Assembly: GCA_943323725.2 (NCBI GenBank)
Contig: CALPIW020000071.1
Coordinates: forward strand, 1 to 7,274
Direction of reading: 5' to 3'
Length of the DNA stretch: 7,274 nt
From: Polynucleobacter meluiroseus
GTDB lineage: Bacteria > Verrucomicrobiota > Verrucomicrobiia > Opitutales > UBA953
Position numbers and translations under genes: made by a program. Every line of letters begins with the position of its first letter. The first letter of the stretch is position 1. The notes beneath the pieces are model-generated. The model made no database searches. It saw nothing but the letters and a program-made list of their open reading frames with translations, and was not told where the DNA came from. Positions 1 through 6,143 of the stretch are shown piece by piece.

Positions 1-1149
1 CCCATCCCGTATTTCCTCCAGCTCCTCTGCCATCACAGCTGGATCCCCGTGCACCCGCCGACGATCCTCAAATTCGGCGACATCGACGCCTTGAACACCC
101 CGTGGACGCGGCCCGGCTCGATGGTCTGCAGCGGCGCGTTCACGCTCGAGAGCTGGGAAGTCGCCCGCCGCGTGGTCGTACGCAAGAACCCGCTCTACTG
201 GAACGCGCAGGAAGTCTCGCTCAATGCCGTGGAGTTCCGCGCCATCGCCGACCTCTTCGCCGAAGAACGCGCCTTCCGCGGCGGCGAACTGCACATCACC
301 GGGGCGGTGCCGCCCTACAAGGTGGCCAAGCTCCGCGCGGACAAGGCTCCGCAGCTGCGTATCGACCCCTTCCTCGCGACCGCCTTCGTCTGGGTCAACT
401 GTGACATCCAAGGCGACAAGCCCGCGGACGTCGCCGCGCGCAAGGCGCTCACCGACCCGCGGGTCCGCCGCGCGCTCGGCATGGCCATCGACCGCAACCT
501 GATCGCCGAAAAAGTCCTGCGGGCCGGCGAGAAGCCCGCGCTCCACTTCACGCCGCCCGGCACGGGCGGATTCCAACCGACCGCGCGCTGGCAACAGGAC
601 GCCACGGAAGCCCGGCGCCTCCTCGCCGAAGCCGGCTACCCCGGCGGCAAAGGCCTGCCGAAGCTCGACTACCTCTACGCGACCTCCGAAGGCCAGCAGA
701 TGGTCGCGCAGGCCTACCAGGAGATGTGGCGCCGCGAACTCGGGGTCGAAGTCGAGCTCCGTAACCTGGAATGGAAGGTCTACCTGACCGCCATGCGCAA
801 AGGCGAATTCCACCTCTGCCGCGGCGCGTGGGTCGGCGATTACAACGACCCCAACACCTTCCTCGAGATGCTCATCACCGGCAACGAGCTCAACAACTGC
901 AACTGGAGCGACGCGGAATACGACCGCCTGCTCGGGCTCGCCGCGCGCGAGACCGTCGCCGCCAAGCGCTATGGCTATTTCCAGCTCGCCGAGGCCCGAC
1001 TGGTCGAACAGGCGCCCGTGCTCCCCGTCGTCTTCAATACGAACAAGTATCTGATGCGCCCGGAAGTCCAGGGCTGGCACGCCACCTTGCTCGACCAGCA
1101 CCCGCTCTCCGCCGTCCGGCTCGTGCCCGCCCCGGCGAAAGGAGATTGA
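1..1149 (+). CDS. Oligopeptide ABC transporter substrate-binding protein (OppA/DppA family 5), 3' part
   Basis: The frame is open from the first base, so the gene is cut by the window edge; a GTG at 49 is internal and not the start, because residues before it (PYFLQLL, then HHSWIPVHPP) already match the family. About 382 residues are visible. Family 5 solute-binding proteins capture peptides in the periplasm and deliver them to an ABC permease. Supporting signatures in order are VHPPT near the start, WTRPGSMVCSGAF, the KNPLYWNA segment, VRRALGMAID in the middle, the AEAGYPGGKG loop, and DYNDPNTFLEML followed by WSDAEYDRL near the C-terminus. The signal peptide lies outside the window. No permease or ATPase gene follows on this strand, so transporter partners must lie upstream or elsewhere. 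The family is very likely; the exact ligand (peptide, or a peptide-like compound) cannot be told. Confidence 0.95.
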   Translation, partial: PIPYFLQLLCHHSWIPVHPPTILKFGDIDALNTPWTRPGSMVCSGAFTLESWEVARRVVVRKNPLYWNAQEVSLNAVEFRAIADLFAEERAFRGGELHITGAVPPYKVAKLRADKAPQLRIDPFLATAFVWVNCDIQGDKPADVAARKALTDPRVRRALGMAIDRNLIAEKVLRAGEKPALHFTPPGTGGFQPTARWQQDATEARRLLAEAGYPGGKGLPKLDYLYATSEGQQMVAQAYQEMWRRELGVEVELRNLEWKVYLTAMRKGEFHLCRGAWVGDYNDPNTFLEMLITGNELNNCNWSDAEYDRLLGLAARETVAAKRYGYFQLAEARLVEQAPVLPVVFNTNKYLMRPEVQGWHATLLDQHPLSAVRLVPAPAKGD

Positions 1150-1185
1150 AGCGACCCGCTCCCCGCCTATCTTTCCCTCATCGCC

Positions 1186-1692
1186 ATGCGCTCCCTCGTC
1201 CTCGCCCTGCTCGCCACCTTCGTCACCCTGACCGCCGTCGCCCAGTCCGACCCGCTGCGTCCCGCGCCCCAGGATAAGGCCTTCGCCAAGCTCCGAGGCA
1301 TCACCCAGTTCTACATCGACGTCACCACCTCGGAGAACCGCCCGGAGGACGCCGACCTGCGAACGGAGATCCGGGACGGGATGGAACTCGAGCTCCGTCG
1401 CGCGAACCTTACTCCCAAGTCCGTCGAAGGCCTGAGCCAGGAAGCCGCCACGCCGCTGCTCCTGGTCGACGTGCGCTATGACCGCGGCCTCGGACGCTAC
1501 ACCGCCGACGTCACCCTCTCCGTGCGCGACAACGCGACGATCACCCGTAACAGGGAAGCCGTCCTCGCCCAGTCTTACAGCGAATCTCGCCGCGCCCTCG
1601 GCACGTCGGACACCGCGCTCAACCGTGAGGTCAAGTCCCGCAGCCGCGAACTCGTGCTGGAGATCATCGACGGCATGAAGCGCCTCAAGTAA
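1186..1692 (+). CDS. Small exported protein of unknown function
   Basis: This encodes 168 residues. The first 19 look like a Sec signal peptide: an Arg at position 2, a hydrophobic stretch at about 4-16, and an A-V-A site at 17-19 followed by Gln, so cleavage by signal peptidase I is likely; there is no lipobox Cys. The mature part is polar, free of Cys and without further membrane segments, suggesting a soluble periplasmic protein of about 16 kDa. It alternates charged helices with strands such as TPLLLVDVRY and YTADVTLSVRD, a look shared with small periplasmic or outer-membrane-associated domains, but I do not recognise the family. It starts 36 bases after the substrate-binding protein gene with no clear Shine-Dalgarno site, and is followed closely by an HPP-family gene. 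Coding is supported by the signal peptide and by position; function is unknown. Confidence 0.8.
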   Translation: MRSLVLALLATFVTLTAVAQSDPLRPAPQDKAFAKLRGITQFYIDVTTSENRPEDADLRTEIRDGMELELRRANLTPKSVEGLSQEAATPLLLVDVRYDRGLGRYTADVTLSVRDNATITRNREAVLAQSYSESRRALGTSDTALNREVKSRSRELVLEIIDGMKRLK

Positions 1693-1702
1693 GCGGCCGG
1701 CC

Positions 1703-2212
1703 TTGGAGCTGCTGAAGAAGATGCGGGGCGACGGGGCGGAACCGCCGCCGCGTTCCTCTTTCAAGGAGACCTTCGCCGTGGCGCTCGTCGCGATCACGGT
1801 CATCGGCGGGCTCACCTTGCTGACCTCGACCCTCGAGGTCGCCCTGCTGCTCGGGACTTTCGCCGCCAGCTCCCTGCTGGTGTTCGCTTACCCGGACGTG
1901 CCGTTCAGCCAGCCGCGCAATGTCCTGCTGGGCCACCTCATCGGCAGCGCGTGCGGGCTGACCGCCGCCCACTTCCTGCCCTTCTGGTGGGGTCCGGCCG
2001 TGGCCGTCGGCGCCGCCATCGCGCTGATGAAGCTCACCCGCACGGTGCACCCGCCGGCGTGCTCCAATCCGCTGATCCTCTGCGCGCTCCCGCACGCTTC
2101 GTGGACCTTCCTGCTCTTCCCCACCCTGACGGGCGCCGGCCTCATCGTCCTGGTCGCCCTCTGCTATCACAACTTGCGCCGCGACGCCCGCTGGCCCAAG
2201 TATTGGTTCTGA
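1703..2212 (+). CDS. HPP-family integral membrane protein
   Basis: This is a 169-residue protein if the TTG at 1703 is used; an ATG at 1721 (163 residues) is a good alternative, having a GGAG about 12 bases upstream, and both leave the domain whole. Hydrophobic segments lie near residues 23-41, 45-63, 74-92, 98-110 and 134-155. The name-giving HPP triplet is at 116-118 in TVHPPACSNPL, preceded by the family-typical FAYPDVPFSQPRNVLLGHLIG at about 61-81. Some HPP proteins of plants and cyanobacteria have been linked to nitrite transport across plastid or cell membranes, but most bacterial members are uncharacterised, so the substrate is not assigned here. The usual small residue after HPPA is a Cys here. 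The gene lies 10 bases after the exported protein gene and 4 bases before the RidA-family gene, so it is probably translated as part of one transcript. Confidence 0.9.
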   Translation: MELLKKMRGDGAEPPPRSSFKETFAVALVAITVIGGLTLLTSTLEVALLLGTFAASSLLVFAYPDVPFSQPRNVLLGHLIGSACGLTAAHFLPFWWGPAVAVGAAIALMKLTRTVHPPACSNPLILCALPHASWTFLLFPTLTGAGLIVLVALCYHNLRRDARWPKYWF

Positions 2213-2216
2213 ACTT

Positions 2217-2681
2217 ATGTCCTCCGCCGAAGCCCGCCTCGCCGAACTCGGCGTCACCCTGCCCACGCCTCCCGCCGCCGCGGGCGCCTACGTCCCCGCC
2301 GTCCGCACGGGCAACCTGCTCTACCTCGCCGGCACCCTGCCGATGAAGGACGGCAAGGTAACTTCGCTCGGCAAGGTCGGCCGCGAGGTCGACCTCGTCC
2401 AGGCCGCCGACGCCGCGCGACTCTGCACGCTGAACGCCCTCGCCAACGCCAAGGCCGCCCTCGGCTCGCTCGACCGCGTCACGCGCGTCGTGATGGTCAA
2501 CGGCTTCGTCAACGGCGTCGACGGCTTCAGCGACAGCCCCAAGGTGCTCAACGGCGCCTCGGAATTCCTCCTGCAGGTCTTCGGCGACGCCGGCAAGCAC
2601 GCCCGCGCCGCGGTCTCCGTCAACGGCCTGCCCCTCGGCGTCTCCGTCGAGGTCCAGCTCGTGCTCGAAGTCCGCGACTGA
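2217..2681 (+). CDS. RidA/YjgF/UK114-family protein
   Basis: This encodes 154 residues, somewhat longer than the roughly 130 of classical RidA because of an N-terminal extension (SSAEARLAELG). RidA enzymes hydrolyse reactive enamine/imine intermediates made by PLP enzymes, protecting the cytoplasm. Family features are LAGTLPMKDGK at about 38-47, LGKVGREVDL, the LNALANAKAALGSLDRV helix and turn at 72-88, VLNGASEFLLQVFG at 110-123 and HARAAVSVNGLPLGVSVEV at 128-146. R130 aligns with the Arg that binds the substrate carboxylate in RidA (Arg105 in E. coli numbering), and E145 lies where the conserved Glu of the last strand sits, so deaminase activity is possible. The pattern best fits the longer YjgF-like subgroup, whose members are mostly uncharacterised. 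The ATG is 4 bases after the HPP gene stop, suggesting translational coupling. The family is sure; the substrate is not. Confidence 0.93.
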   Translation: MSSAEARLAELGVTLPTPPAAAGAYVPAVRTGNLLYLAGTLPMKDGKVTSLGKVGREVDLVQAADAARLCTLNALANAKAALGSLDRVTRVVMVNGFVNGVDGFSDSPKVLNGASEFLLQVFGDAGKHARAAVSVNGLPLGVSVEVQLVLEVRD

Positions 2682-2682
2682 A

Positions 2683-2711
2683 CGCGCTCAGCCTTCGGAC
2701 AGGCTGACGCG
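2683..2711. terminator. Hairpin at the convergence of the RidA and TonB/TolA genes
   Basis: The arms TCAGCCT (2688-2694) and AGGCTGA (2701-2707) are perfect complements around a six-base loop, TCGGAC. The stem continues through CGCG (2683-2686) pairing with CGCG (2708-2711), leaving only the C at 2687 bulged. This gives about 11 base pairs, GC-rich. It begins two bases after the RidA stop and overlaps the last codons and stop of the minus-strand gene, so it could end or protect transcripts from both directions. No T-run follows on either strand, so a classical intrinsic terminator is not shown; a 3'-end stabilising or RNA-level structure is the alternative. Confidence 0.5.
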
Positions 2712-3497
2712 GGTGAAGTCGATCTTGAACGACTTGCCCTTCGGCGGCTTGCCGCAGTTCCCGATCTGGGCGCAGGCGCGCTTCACCAGTTCGGCCATGC
2801 GCGCGTCGCGCGGCGAGTTGATCCAACCGGAGAAAGAGACGAAGCCCGAGGCGTCGATGCTGACGGTGACGCCGCAAGTGCCGCCGGCGGAGACGGATTC
2901 GCCTTCGGCCGCGACGATCTCGCGCCACGCCGTGAGCAGCTTCGCCTGGACGAGGCCCGCATAGGCCGCGAGCTCGGAGGCCGACCCGCCTTCGCCGCCG
3001 TTGTCGCCGGTGCCGTAGCTCCGGCCTTTCTTGACGGACACGCCCCCGATGCCGCCTGACTTGGCGGACCCACCGGGCCGGCCGGACTTCCCGCCTTGGC
3101 TGTTTTCAAACTCTTTCTGCGTCATGCGGGTCGGCTTGCTGCCGACACCTTTGTTCACGACCGCCTTCGTCGCAGGCTTGGTGTTCGCCGTGGGCTGGGG
3201 AGACTGTTCCGTCCGCTCGCGGTCTTTGAGGATTTTGTTGACGTTGAGTTCAGGGATATTGATCGGGGCGATGCCTTTGTTGGTCCCGGTCTCGGCGCCT
3301 TTGGCGACGCCGGGCGCCTTGCCGATCTCACCGGGACGCTTGCCCGGGATGCCTGCGAGGTCGATGAGGAGAGGGTCGACCGGTTCGACGTTCTCGCTGT
3401 CCTGACGCGCGGCATACCAGGAGAAACCGATGACCGCACCGAGGAGACCGAGGTGCACCGCCACGGAACCGACCCAACCTTTGCCTCCGCTCGACAT
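2688..3497 (-). CDS. TonB/TolA-like energy-transducing periplasmic protein
   Basis: This encodes 269 residues. A single N-terminal membrane anchor (about 8-29) carries S11-V-A-V-H15, the SxxxH signature by which TonB and TolA engage their proton-driven motor. A long flexible linker (about 35-175) rich in Gly, Lys, Pro and Ser would span the periplasm. The C-terminal domain (about 176-269) has AYAGLVQAKLLTAWREI, then TCGVTVSIDASGFV and a KRACAQIGNCGKPP stretch, a TonB/TolA C-terminal fold. Cys208 with Cys242 or Cys248 resembles the disulfide of the TolA third domain more than TonB. It would transmit proton-motive force to outer-membrane receptors (TonB) or the Tol-Pal system (TolA). It starts one base after the ExbD-type stop and is the last gene of the three-gene operon. 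No tolB or pal follows, so TonB versus TolA remains open. Confidence 0.88.
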   Translation of the reverse strand: MSSGGKGWVGSVAVHLGLLGAVIGFSWYAARQDSENVEPVDPLLIDLAGIPGKRPGEIGKAPGVAKGAETGTNKGIAPINIPELNVNKILKDRERTEQSPQPTANTKPATKAVVNKGVGSKPTRMTQKEFENSQGGKSGRPGGSAKSGGIGGVSVKKGRSYGTGDNGGEGGSASELAAYAGLVQAKLLTAWREIVAAEGESVSAGGTCGVTVSIDASGFVSFSGWINSPRDARMAELVKRACAQIGNCGKPPKGKSFKIDFTRVSLSEG

Positions 3498-3498
3498 C

Positions 3499-3924
3499 TC
3501 AGCGCGTCTCAGTGTCGAGCGCCGCCTTCGTCAGGCCCTTGGCCTTGGCGAGGGAGAGCACGTCGATGATCTTCTGGTAGGAGAGAGCGCCGTCGCCGCG
3601 GATGCGGACGATCGGCTGCTCGGCATCGGGCAGGGCCGCGAGGGCGGCGAATTCGGCTTCGAGCTGGGCCGTCGTGACCGGACGGGCGCCGAGGGAAAGC
3701 CCGCCGTTACGGTCGATGCTGACGATGCGATGCTGCGCCTTGGTATCCGGCGCCTTGCCCGCGCCCTTGTCGGCCTTGGGCAGGTTGACGGCGGTCGTCT
3801 GCTCCAGCACCGGCGTCGCGATCATGAAGATGATCAGCAGCACGAAGCAGAGGTCGAGCATCGGCGTCACGTTCAGCTCATTGAGCACGTGCAGCCGGTT
3901 CGGCTTGGAGAAAGAGCGGGCCAT
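3499..3924 (-). CDS. ExbD/TolR-family biopolymer transport protein
   Basis: This 141-residue protein has the usual length for the family. A short cytoplasmic N-terminus leads to LNVTPMLDLCFVLLIIFMIATP (about 17-38), the single membrane helix. D24 in this helix corresponds to the essential proton-carrying Asp of ExbD and TolR. The remaining roughly 100 residues form a periplasmic domain with VSIDRNGGLSLG, IVRIRGDGALSYQKIIDVLSLAKAKGL, typical of the family. ExbD dimers sit inside an ExbB pentamer and convert proton flow to motion of TonB or TolA. It starts six bases after the ExbB-type stop and ends one base before the TonB/TolA-like ATG, so translation of the three is probably coupled. ATG start; its Shine-Dalgarno site is weak. 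Confidence 0.95.
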   Translation of the reverse strand: MARSFSKPNRLHVLNELNVTPMLDLCFVLLIIFMIATPVLEQTTAVNLPKADKGAGKAPDTKAQHRIVSIDRNGGLSLGARPVTTAQLEAEFAALAALPDAEQPIVRIRGDGALSYQKIIDVLSLAKAKGLTKAALDTETR

Positions 3925-3930
3925 CGGCGC

Positions 3931-4773
3931 TTACTGGGCGTCTTCCCAGCCGGGCAGCGCGGCGGGCGGCGCCTCGGAGACCGGAGCGGCGACGGGCGCG
4001 GCGGGCGACGGCTGGGCCGCCTGGGCGGCACGGCGCAGTTGTTCGCGTTCCTGCGCGGCTTCGAAGTTACGGCGGGCTTCGCCTTCGAGCTCGAGCTCGA
4101 CGCGGTCGGCGAGCGAGCTCGCGAAGTTCTCGAGTTCGGTCGTCATGATCTTCACCTGCGTGAGCAGGTAGTTGTAACCGAAGGTGGCGGGGATGGCGAC
4201 AAGGAGGCCGAGCGTGGTCGTGACGAGCGCGCCGCAGACGCCGGGCGCGAGCTGCGCGATGCTGGCCTTCTCGGTCAGCGCGCCGAAGGTGACCATCACG
4301 CCCCAGACCGTACCGAGCAGGCCGAGGAACGGACCACCGGAGACGAGCGAGCTGAGCAGCACCATCTTGTCCTCATACTTGACCATCGTACGCGCGACGC
4401 CGCGCTGGACGGCGTTCTCGACGTGGCCCATGCACAACGTGACGTCCGCGGGACGCACGAGACGCCCCTTATGCCGTTGCACGGCGGAGACCGCTTCGGC
4501 GACGAGGAATTCGTACGGCCCGAGATTGGAACCGCGCGGGAAGTTGAGCGCCACGACGGCGGGCTCGTCACGCAGGCGACGTTCGAAGGCGTGGTTGCGC
4601 CGACGGTGCTCATGGATGTCGGACCATTTCTGGATCATCGCGCCCCAGCCGATGAAGGAACAGATGAGGAGCACGACGGCGACGGCCATACCGGCCGCGT
4701 CCATCTGCTTGAAATACCAGAGGGCGCCCTTTTCGGCCTCGGCCAGCACCAGCATGAAGACAGGAGAAAGCAT
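3931..4773 (-). CDS. MotA/TolQ/ExbB proton channel family protein
   Basis: I chose the ATG at 4773 (280 residues) because AGGA lies five bases upstream; a TTG at 4788 would add five residues. Membrane helices are near residues 26-46, 139-165 and 175-202. The signature GGPFLGLLGTVWGVMVTF (about 146-163) and APGVCGALVTTTLGLLVAIP (about 176-195) are the two conserved helices that line the channel in ExbB and TolQ, with Thr residues in the expected places. A cytoplasmic domain of about 90 residues lies between helices 1 and 2. The last 35 or so residues are Ala/Pro/Glu-rich and probably disordered, an extension beyond the usual E. coli length. With the ExbD and TonB/TolA-like partners downstream, it forms an inner-membrane motor powered by protons. 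First gene of the minus-strand operon; a divergent promoter region lies upstream. Confidence 0.94.
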   Translation of the reverse strand: MLSPVFMLVLAEAEKGALWYFKQMDAAGMAVAVVLLICSFIGWGAMIQKWSDIHEHRRRNHAFERRLRDEPAVVALNFPRGSNLGPYEFLVAEAVSAVQRHKGRLVRPADVTLCMGHVENAVQRGVARTMVKYEDKMVLLSSLVSGGPFLGLLGTVWGVMVTFGALTEKASIAQLAPGVCGALVTTTLGLLVAIPATFGYNYLLTQVKIMTTELENFASSLADRVELELEGEARRNFEAAQEREQLRRAAQAAQPSPAAPVAAPVSEAPPAALPGWEDAQ

Positions 4774-4871
4774 CGGTTTCCTAGGCAATCCGCCGCGGGC
4801 AGGGCTTCAACCTGAAAAGGTTCGCCCGCACGCTTGAACCGGCGGCCGTTCTTCCGCATGGTGAGGGCTGC
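4774..4871. promoter_or_regulatory. Divergent intergenic region between exbB-type and McsA-like genes
   Basis: These 98 bases separate two genes read outward, so promoters for both the motor operon and the McsA-like/SurE pair should lie here. For the plus strand, TTGAAC at 4834-4839 and CATGGT at 4857-4862, spaced by 17 bases, resemble a weak sigma-70 -35/-10 pair, which would place transcription initiation almost at the start codon. No convincing -10 box is seen for the minus strand. The position is strong evidence; the box assignments are weak. Confidence 0.4.
4795..4829. repeat. Nested inverted repeat in the exbB-type leader
   Basis: AACCT (4809-4813) and AGGTT (4818-4822) pair around a GAAA tetraloop on the plus strand. 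Outside it, GCGGGC (4795-4800) can pair with GCCCGC (4824-4829), with an unpaired AGGGCTTC on one side and one base on the other; GGGC (4802-4805) with GCCC (4824-4827) is a competing outer stem. It lies 22-56 bases upstream of the chosen exbB-type ATG, so it could be in that gene's leader RNA or be a protein-binding site. Confidence 0.35.
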
Positions 4872-5357
4872 GTGATCCCTCGTCCGCCCACCTGCCAAGG
4901 CTGCGTCCAGAACGCGGTCGTCTACTTCACCCTCGTCGCCGGGGGCAAGGCGGAGACCTATGCCTGCTGCCAGGGCTGCCCTTCCCTGGTTTCGGACTCC
5001 ATCCTACCCTCCCTCGCGCTGGGCCTGAAGCTCACCGTCCCGACCCCCGTCGGCCGCGGCAAGTGCCCCGCCTGCGGCTTCCGCTGGTCCGACTACGAGC
5101 GTATCCATCGCCTCGGCTGCGCCACCTGCTACGAAGCCCATGCGCCCCTGGCTTTGGCGACCATCGCGCGCATCCAGCCGGGACTGGAGCACCACGGCCG
5201 CCGCCCCCAGGACAGCCAGGCGGACCGCCTAGCCAAACTGACCAAGGCCCGGGCCGACCTCCAAGCCGCCCTCCGGATCGAGGATTTCGAAGCCGCGGCC
5301 GTCCTCCGGGACCAGATCGCCGAACTAGAAAACGGCCCGACGGAGAGCCGCCCCTGA
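4872..5357 (+). CDS. McsA-like zinc-binding protein with C-terminal UVR motif
   Basis: This encodes 161 residues from a GTG preceded by GAGG at a suitable distance; an ATG at 4858 is out of frame. Four CXXC pairs (C8/C11, C33/C36, C65/C68, C83/C86) should bind two metal ions, as in McsA, with the family-like pattern CPACGFRWSDYERIHRLGCATCYEAH at about 65-90 and HHGRRP at 107-112. The end (about 120-153) is a UvrB/UvrC (UVR) motif: a helical hairpin with KLTKARADLQAAL and EDFEAAAVLRDQIAELE. In Firmicutes, McsA activates the protein arginine kinase McsB and takes part in ClpC-dependent protein quality control. No mcsB or clpC follows here; the next gene, eight bases on, is a SurE nucleotidase. 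Many such proteins outside Firmicutes are simply annotated as UvrB/UvrC-motif proteins, so the partner is unknown. Confidence 0.88.
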   Translation: MIPRPPTCQGCVQNAVVYFTLVAGGKAETYACCQGCPSLVSDSILPSLALGLKLTVPTPVGRGKCPACGFRWSDYERIHRLGCATCYEAHAPLALATIARIQPGLEHHGRRPQDSQADRLAKLTKARADLQAALRIEDFEAAAVLRDQIAELENGPTESRP

Positions 5358-5365
5358 CTTAACGG

Positions 5366-6133
5366 ATGAAACCCACCGCCCTGCTGACCAACGACGACGG
5401 CATCAATGCCGCCTTCCTCCATGCCTTGGTGGCCGCCTGCATCGCCGAAGGCTTCCGCGTGGTCGTGGCCGCCCCCTCCGGCGAGCGGAGTTGGATCGGC
5501 CGGGCCTTCAGCCGTCACCGCGAGGTCACCTTGGCCGAATACCCCGGACTCGGCGAACAGGCCTGGTCCATCGACGGCACCCCCTCCGACTGCGTCAACA
5601 TCGCCCTCGGCCACCTCCTGCCTGTCCGGCCCGACGTCGTCCTCTCCGGCATCAATATCGGGTTCAACGCCACCATGCCCCTCTGCCTGAGCTCCGGGAC
5701 CCTCGCCGGCGCGACCGAAGGCACCGCCTGGGGCCTCCCAGCCGTGGCCTGCTCGCTCGACCTCGAGCAATCGCTCTTCGAACAAGTCCACCGAAACTCC
5801 GCGGTCTGCCCGCCGGCCCTCCGCCCGCACCTCGAGACCGCCTGCCGCCACGCCGCCCGCTTCGCCAAGGGACTCGTCGGCCAGCCGGTCACCGGCCTGC
5901 ATGTCCACAGCCTGAACTATCCGGCGACCGTCACCGCAAACACCGCCATGGAACGGAGCACCCCGGCGCTGGTCCGCCACGGCTCCCTCTTCAAGCGTTC
6001 GGCGCAGGGCTTCTCGTTTGCCTGGAACGACGGCGAGAACCTCACCCCCGACAAACAATCAGACCTCGCCGTGTTGGAGCGAGGCCTGATCAGTCATACG
6101 GTCTTCGACTTCGGCGGCACCGCGCCGCTCTGA
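5366..6133 (+). CDS. surE: SurE-family 5'/3'-nucleotidase
   Basis: This 255-residue protein has the family's usual length. SurE is a metal-dependent cytoplasmic phosphatase that removes phosphate from nucleoside 5'- and 3'-monophosphates and is linked with stress and stationary-phase survival. LLTNDDGI (6-13) gives the metal-binding pair D10 and D11; S42 follows the AAPSGERS segment, DGTPSDCVNIAL (70-81) is present, and DVVLSGINIGFN (90-101) supplies N97, so all four metal ligands appear kept. SSGTLAGATEG (109-119) is the conserved loop and helix. Departures from the common form are SWIGRAF after S42, where many SurE proteins have SG followed by small residues, and NATMPLCLSSGT, where NxGxxxxYSGT is usual. 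It follows the McsA-like gene by eight bases, so the two are probably co-transcribed; the common partner pcm is not seen here. Confidence 0.93.
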   Translation: MKPTALLTNDDGINAAFLHALVAACIAEGFRVVVAAPSGERSWIGRAFSRHREVTLAEYPGLGEQAWSIDGTPSDCVNIALGHLLPVRPDVVLSGINIGFNATMPLCLSSGTLAGATEGTAWGLPAVACSLDLEQSLFEQVHRNSAVCPPALRPHLETACRHAARFAKGLVGQPVTGLHVHSLNYPATVTANTAMERSTPALVRHGSLFKRSAQGFSFAWNDGENLTPDKQSDLAVLERGLISHTVFDFGGTAPL

Positions 6134-6143
6134 GCCGGCTCAG
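6130..6143. repeat. 14-bp perfect palindrome holding both stop codons of convergent genes
   Basis: The sequence CTGAGCCGGCTCAG equals its own reverse complement. The TGA of surE (6131-6133) and the TGA of the minus-strand membrane protein (6142-6140) lie symmetrically within it, only six bases apart. As RNA it could form a short stem with a tight loop on either strand, but there is no T-run, so a terminator is only possible. Confidence 0.5.

Noticed and set aside
49..1149. GTG at 49 as the start of the substrate-binding protein
   Set aside because: The frame is open from base 1, and residues before this codon fit the family, so the gene is truncated by the window edge and not started here.
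3430..4815. A 461-codon plus-strand open frame opposite the motor operon
   Set aside because: It is antisense to the ExbB- and ExbD-type genes, is dominated by Arg, Gly, Glu and Asp, and has no recognisable domain; it is a product of GC-rich codon bias.
5129..6058. A 309-codon minus-strand open frame opposite surE and the McsA-like gene
   Set aside because: The plus-strand genes have clear family motifs, and the antisense product is low-complexity, rich in Gly, Glu, Ala and Arg.
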